A stretch of DNA of 64,000 bases, from positions 434,001 through 498,000 of the forward strand of contig NZ_JABBPE010000016.1 in NCBI RefSeq assembly GCF_012927455.1, in the 5' to 3' direction. The stretch's first letter is position 1. Every line of letters begins with the position of its first letter. The notes under the pieces are model-generated. The model saw only the letters and a list, made by a program, of their open reading frames with translations. It searched no databases and was not told where the DNA came from. This DNA comes from Polaromonas sp. (lineage in GTDB: Bacteria > Pseudomonadota > Gammaproteobacteria > Burkholderiales > Burkholderiaceae_C). Shown in pieces: positions 60,513 through 64,000 of the stretch. A program made the translations under genes and the position numbers.

Positions 60513-63035
60513 ATGATTAAAAAATACCAACTCCTGTTGATCGCTGCGCTGGCACTGATCGTTTTGCCTTTTCTTTTGCAGGCCCTCGGCCTGACGTTGA
60601 CCTCGTCCACCGACGTGGTGATTTTTGCGATTGCCGCGATGGGGCTCAACCTGCTGGTCGGCTACACCGGCCTGACGTCTTTCGGCCACGGCGCCTGGTT
60701 TGGCATCGGCGCGTATGCGGCGGCGCTGTCGCAAAGGTACTGGTTTACCGGCCAGTTCGTCCTGCCTCTGCTGTTTTCATTGCTGTTCACGGCGCTGCTG
60801 GCCGGCGTGGTGGGATTTTTGATTTTGCGCAGACGCGGCGTCTATTTTTCGCTGCTTACCCTGGCGCTGTCGGCGCTCACCTTCGCAATTGCTTTTCGCT
60901 GGACGTCTTTTACTGGCGGCGAGTCGGGCCTGGGCGGCATCGTGCGGCCCGCCATCGGCCCGGTCAATCTCGAGCATCCGGCCGTGTACCTGGCGGTCGT
61001 CAGCCTGATCGGCTTTGCGGTGCTGTACGTGCTGCTGCGCGTCATCCGCTCGCCGTTTGGCCACGTCATCGTCGCCATTCGCGAGAACGAGCAACGCGCC
61101 ACCTTTCAAGGCTACAACACGCACCAGTACAAGCTGGCAGTGTTTGTGCTGTCGGCCACCGTCACCGGGCTGGCCGGTGCGCTGCTGGTGTTTCACCACC
61201 GCATCGCTTCGGCCGAACCGACCTCTGTCGCGTTTTCCGGCGAGCTGCTGGCCATCGTGGTCATAGGCGGCATGCGCAGCTTTTTGGGGCCAGCGCTGGG
61301 CGCTCTGTTCTACATTTTGTCGCGCGAGCTGTTGTCGATTTACACCGAAAACTGGCTGTTCTGGTTTGGCCTGGCTTTCGTCGGCTTCATTTTGTTTTCG
61401 CCAACCGGCCTGGTCGGTATCTGGGCGCGTCTGCAGCGCCGCTGGCGCCCGGTTATCGAAGACGTTGCCGCCATGAGCAAGCGCCGCATTTATGAAGGCC
61501 TGCCATTGCCGGCCTTTTTGCGGCCCGCTCCGCGTGCCGGTCTGGTGCTGGAAGTCAATGCGCTGAACAAACACTTTGGCGGCATCCAGGCAGTCAAAGG
61601 TGCCGGGCTGACTTTGCAGGCCGGCGAGATTCACGCGCTGATCGGACCGAACGGCGCCGGTAAAACGACAACCTTCAATCTGATCTCCGGCATGTTTACG
61701 CCAGACGCCGGCACGGTGCGTCTGAACGGCGAAGAAATCCAGCATTTGCCGCCGTACCGCATCTGCCGGCAGGGGCTGGCGCGCTCGTTTCAGATCACCA
61801 ATCTGTTTCGCGGCTTGCCGATCTATGAAAATCTGCGGCTGTCGCTGCAGGCGCAGCACCCGGGCAGCTTCAACGCCTGGCGCGATATCGACAGCTACCC
61901 GCAAGTCCATGCGGAGACCCGCGAGCTGATGAAATTCCTCGGCCTCGAAGGCATTGAAGACACGGAAGGCGGCGAGCTGTCGTATGGCGGGCAACGGCTG
62001 GTCGATCTCGGCATCGCGCTCGGCTCCAGGCCTCAGGTGCTGCTGATGGACGAGCCGCTGGCCGGCTTGGCGGCGGCCGAACGAGAGCGCGTGTCGCATC
62101 TGGTCAAGACCATCGCCAGCAATATTCCGGTGCTGATCGTCGAGCACGACATTGACCGCGTGCTCGGGTTTTCGCAGCGCGTGACGGTGATGAACGAAGG
62201 CAGCGTGTTGATGGCTGGCACACCGGAAGAGGCGCGAGCCGATCGGCGGGTGCAGGAGGTGTACACCGGCTCGGGAACGCCGCCGGTCACCGGACGCCTG
62301 GCGGGATTGGCCGGAAAGCGCCCGCAACTGCTGCGCTTTGAAGGGGTCAACGCGTTTTACGGCAAAAGCCACATCCTGAACGATGCGACGCTTGAAGTGC
62401 GCGAAGGCGAGATCGTGGCGCTGTTGGGCCGCAATGGTGCTGGCAAGTCCACACTGCTGAAAGCGCTGACCGGTTTGCTCAAACCCGCGTCGGGCAAGGT
62501 CGAGTTTGCCGGGCGCGACATCGCGGGGTTGCCGGCGCCTGACATTGCACGCCTGGGCATCGGCTATGTGCCGCAAGGGCGCGGTCTGTTTGCTGGCATG
62601 ACGGTGGCCGACAACCTGGCGCTGGGTCGGCTGGCGCGTGCCACCGATGGCAGCAATGGCACCGTCTGGAGCGAGGAAAAAATCCTGCAGGTTTTTCCGC
62701 GCCTGAAAGACCGCATGCAAACCCCGGCCGACTATCTGTCGGGCGGCGAACAGCAAATGGTCGCCGTCGCGCGCGCACTGTCAGGCAACGTCAAACTGCT
62801 GCTGCTGGATGAACCTTTCGAGGGTCTGGCACCGGCGGTGGTGCAGGAGTTGTTCACGCTGTTCGACCAGCTGCGCAGCCAGGTGTCGATTTTGATCGTC
62901 GAGCACAACCTGGACCTGGTGCTGGCACTGGCCGACCGCGTCTTTGCGCTAGAGCGCGGAGCGGTGTTTCACGAAGGACCGGCCGGGCCGCTGTTAACCG
63001 ATCTGGCCTATCGCAAGCAGATTTTGTGGCTTTGA
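60513..63035 (+). CDS. Fused ABC permease and two ATPases (LivM-LivG-LivF)
   Basis: 840 residues joining three proteins that are usually separate. The LivM permease (about 1-315) has hydrophobic segments and the GHGAWFGIGAYAAALSQRY motif. The LivG-type ATPase (about 344-590) has Walker A GPNGAGKTTT (about 379), signature LSYGGQR and Walker B VLLMDEPLAG. The LivF-type ATPase (about 605-840) has Walker A GRNGAGKST (about 637), signature LSGGEQQ and Walker B LLLLDEPFEG. Both nucleotide-binding domains have D-loops and His switches, so all look active. The only separate partners are LivH and the binding protein. Confidence 0.93.
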   Translation: MIKKYQLLLIAALALIVLPFLLQALGLTLTSSTDVVIFAIAAMGLNLLVGYTGLTSFGHGAWFGIGAYAAALSQRYWFTGQFVLPLLFSLLFTALLAGVVGFLILRRRGVYFSLLTLALSALTFAIAFRWTSFTGGESGLGGIVRPAIGPVNLEHPAVYLAVVSLIGFAVLYVLLRVIRSPFGHVIVAIRENEQRATFQGYNTHQYKLAVFVLSATVTGLAGALLVFHHRIASAEPTSVAFSGELLAIVVIGGMRSFLGPALGALFYILSRELLSIYTENWLFWFGLAFVGFILFSPTGLVGIWARLQRRWRPVIEDVAAMSKRRIYEGLPLPAFLRPAPRAGLVLEVNALNKHFGGIQAVKGAGLTLQAGEIHALIGPNGAGKTTTFNLISGMFTPDAGTVRLNGEEIQHLPPYRICRQGLARSFQITNLFRGLPIYENLRLSLQAQHPGSFNAWRDIDSYPQVHAETRELMKFLGLEGIEDTEGGELSYGGQRLVDLGIALGSRPQVLLMDEPLAGLAAAERERVSHLVKTIASNIPVLIVEHDIDRVLGFSQRVTVMNEGSVLMAGTPEEARADRRVQEVYTGSGTPPVTGRLAGLAGKRPQLLRFEGVNAFYGKSHILNDATLEVREGEIVALLGRNGAGKSTLLKALTGLLKPASGKVEFAGRDIAGLPAPDIARLGIGYVPQGRGLFAGMTVADNLALGRLARATDGSNGTVWSEEKILQVFPRLKDRMQTPADYLSGGEQQMVAVARALSGNVKLLLLDEPFEGLAPAVVQELFTLFDQLRSQVSILIVEHNLDLVLALADRVFALERGAVFHEGPAGPLLTDLAYRKQILWL

Positions 63036-63068
63036 TAATTGTTGAAATCGTTGAGGAAGGATGACACC

Positions 63069-63845
63069 ATGAATATCGGAATGAATGGCAAGCGCGTCGT
63101 TGTGACGGCAGGCGCACAAGGCATAGGTCTGGCAATCACCGGGGCCTTTGTGGCTGCGGGCGCACAGGTGCATATCTGTGACATCAACGACGACTTCCTG
63201 GCCGCCGCCAAAGCAAAATTCCCAGCCGTCAGCCAGAGCCGCACCGATGTGGCCGACGAAGCGCAGGTCGATGTTATGTTCGCTGAGCTGAGCACGCGCT
63301 GGGGCGGGCTCGACGTGCTGGTCAACAACGCTGGCATTGCCGGCCCCACCGCCAAAGTCGAAGACACCGATCTGGCGGAATGGAGCCAGACCATCGCCGT
63401 CAATCTGACCGGCCCGTTTCTGTGTACGCGGCGCGCCGTGCCCTTGCTGAAGGCGGCAGGTGGCGGCTCCATCGTCAACCTGTCGTCGATTGCAGGGCGG
63501 CTCGGCTTTCCACTGCGCACGCCGTATTCGGCCTCGAAGTACGGCGTCATTGGCCTGACCGAAACCTGGGCCATGGAGCTCGGGCCGTCGAACATTCGCG
63601 TCAATGCGATCCTGCCTGGCATCGTCGCTGGCGACCGGCAGGAGCGCGTCATTGCTGCCAAGGCGGCTTCGTATGGCATTGAGCATGAGGCGATGCGTCA
63701 GCGCCTGCTTGACAAGGTGTCGCTGCGCCAGATGGTGACGGCGCAGGACATCGCCAGCCAAATTATTTTTATCTGCTCGCCGGCAGGTGCGGCCATCAGC
63801 GGGCAAAGCCTGTCGGTGTGCGGCAATGTCGAGCACATCGGTTAG
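63069..63845 (+). CDS. Short-chain dehydrogenase/reductase 2
   Basis: 258 residues of the classical SDR family. The TAGAQGIGLAITGAFVAAG loop (about 13-31), LVNNAGIAGP, the catalytic Ser in NLSSIAGRLG and the YSASKYG motif (about 155) are present. AGGAAGGATGACACC supports ATG 63069; the earlier frame start at 63039 is less likely. It follows the ABC transporter on the same strand, so it is likely to act on the imported compound or a product. Substrate unknown. Confidence 0.9.
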   Translation: MNIGMNGKRVVVTAGAQGIGLAITGAFVAAGAQVHICDINDDFLAAAKAKFPAVSQSRTDVADEAQVDVMFAELSTRWGGLDVLVNNAGIAGPTAKVEDTDLAEWSQTIAVNLTGPFLCTRRAVPLLKAAGGGSIVNLSSIAGRLGFPLRTPYSASKYGVIGLTETWAMELGPSNIRVNAILPGIVAGDRQERVIAAKAASYGIEHEAMRQRLLDKVSLRQMVTAQDIASQIIFICSPAGAAISGQSLSVCGNVEHIG

Positions 63846-63858
63846 TAAAGATAAGACC

Positions 63859-64000
63859 ATGATGAACGAACACATTGCCATCGTCGGTGCGGGTCTGATC
63901 GGTCGGGCCTGGGCTATCGTTTTCGCCCGCGCGGGTTGCACCGTGGCTATTTATGACGCCGCACCCGAGGCGCTGGCTGGGTGCGACAGGCTGCTGCACG
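63859..64000 (+). CDS. 3-hydroxyacyl-CoA dehydrogenase-type NAD-binding protein, 5' part only
   Basis: The first 47 codons are visible, starting at the doubled ATG (63859/63862), and the gene runs off the window. The Rossmann loop is IAIVGAGLIGRAWAIVFARA followed by VAIYDAAPEAL. This matches the start of the 3-hydroxyacyl-CoA dehydrogenase / lambda-crystallin / L-gulonate dehydrogenase superfamily. Which member cannot be decided from the N-terminus. It is 13 bp after the second SDR and probably part of the same catabolic operon. Confidence 0.75.
   Translation, partial: MMNEHIAIVGAGLIGRAWAIVFARAGCTVAIYDAAPEALAGCDRLLH

Noticed and set aside
60777..62756. A 659-codon open frame on the minus strand opposite the LivM-G-F fusion
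   Set aside because: It is a mirror of the strong GC3 codon bias of the plus-strand gene, has no recognisable motif and no ribosome site.

Overview
The window is a chromosomal segment from a high-GC betaproteobacterium, most likely a member of the Comamonadaceae close to Polaromonas or Rhodoferax. The evidence is the rsmG-lysE-parA-hydrolase-parB order next to the replication origin, the ybhP-clsB-ybhN and minCDE groups, a TPP-riboswitch-controlled thiCE pair, and about 19 copies of a short two-hairpin intergenic repeat that I associate with this family. Two paralogous ice-binding-type (DUF3494) lipoproteins fit a cold-adapted organism. No rRNA, tRNA, CRISPR array, intact transposase or prophage was seen.

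Layout. Positions 1-4,000 hold the partition locus: rsmG with a canonical parS site inside its coding sequence, a LysE-type exporter, parA, a small hydrolase and parB. Positions 4,200-8,850 (minus strand) hold an orphan DUF4130 protein and the phospholipid-type operon endonuclease-clsB-ybhN. Positions 9,200-13,450 hold three small exported low-complexity proteins, a flavin reductase and a Spy/CpxP-like periplasmic protein. Positions 13,680-20,300 hold the TPP riboswitch, thiC, thiE, a metallophosphoesterase and minCDE. Positions 20,400-31,600 are an envelope region: an exported Gly/Ala-rich protein, two Big_5+DUF3494 lipoproteins, an OmpA protein, NnrU, a large unknown lipoprotein and an unknown exported protein. 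Positions 31,600-34,800 hold a CoA-transferase and a UbiB/AarF-type kinase.

Positions 35,000-39,400 (minus strand) carry the most distinctive system: a five-gene operon for a three-subunit tungsten or molybdenum aldehyde oxidoreductase. It encodes a four-cluster polyferredoxin, the AOR catalytic subunit, an FAD/NAD(P) reductase, a MoaD-like protein and a small unknown protein. It is divergent from a 1,291-residue multi-PAS hybrid histidine kinase. Positions 43,900-50,200 hold a class II aldolase, a large unknown exported protein, a DUF1328 protein, a GST and an Old Yellow Enzyme. Positions 50,200-51,700 are a gene graveyard: a glycine-zipper stress protein broken by a stop and frameshifts, a duplicated fragment of an FAD oxidase C-terminus, and the C-terminal stub of a prolyl oligopeptidase. 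DUF2945/DUF3140 genes, an FAD-linked oxidase, two EF-hand paralogs and a cobalamin adenosyltransferase follow.

Positions 56,200-64,000 form a probable catabolic island: an SDR, a divergent GntR-family regulator, a Tat-dependent substrate-binding protein, a LivH permease, a single 840-residue protein fusing LivM, LivG and LivF, a second SDR, and the start of a 3-hydroxyacyl-CoA-dehydrogenase-type enzyme cut by the window edge. The substrate cannot be read from the sequence.

All statements are from reading the sequence and from knowledge of the families; no searches were run.
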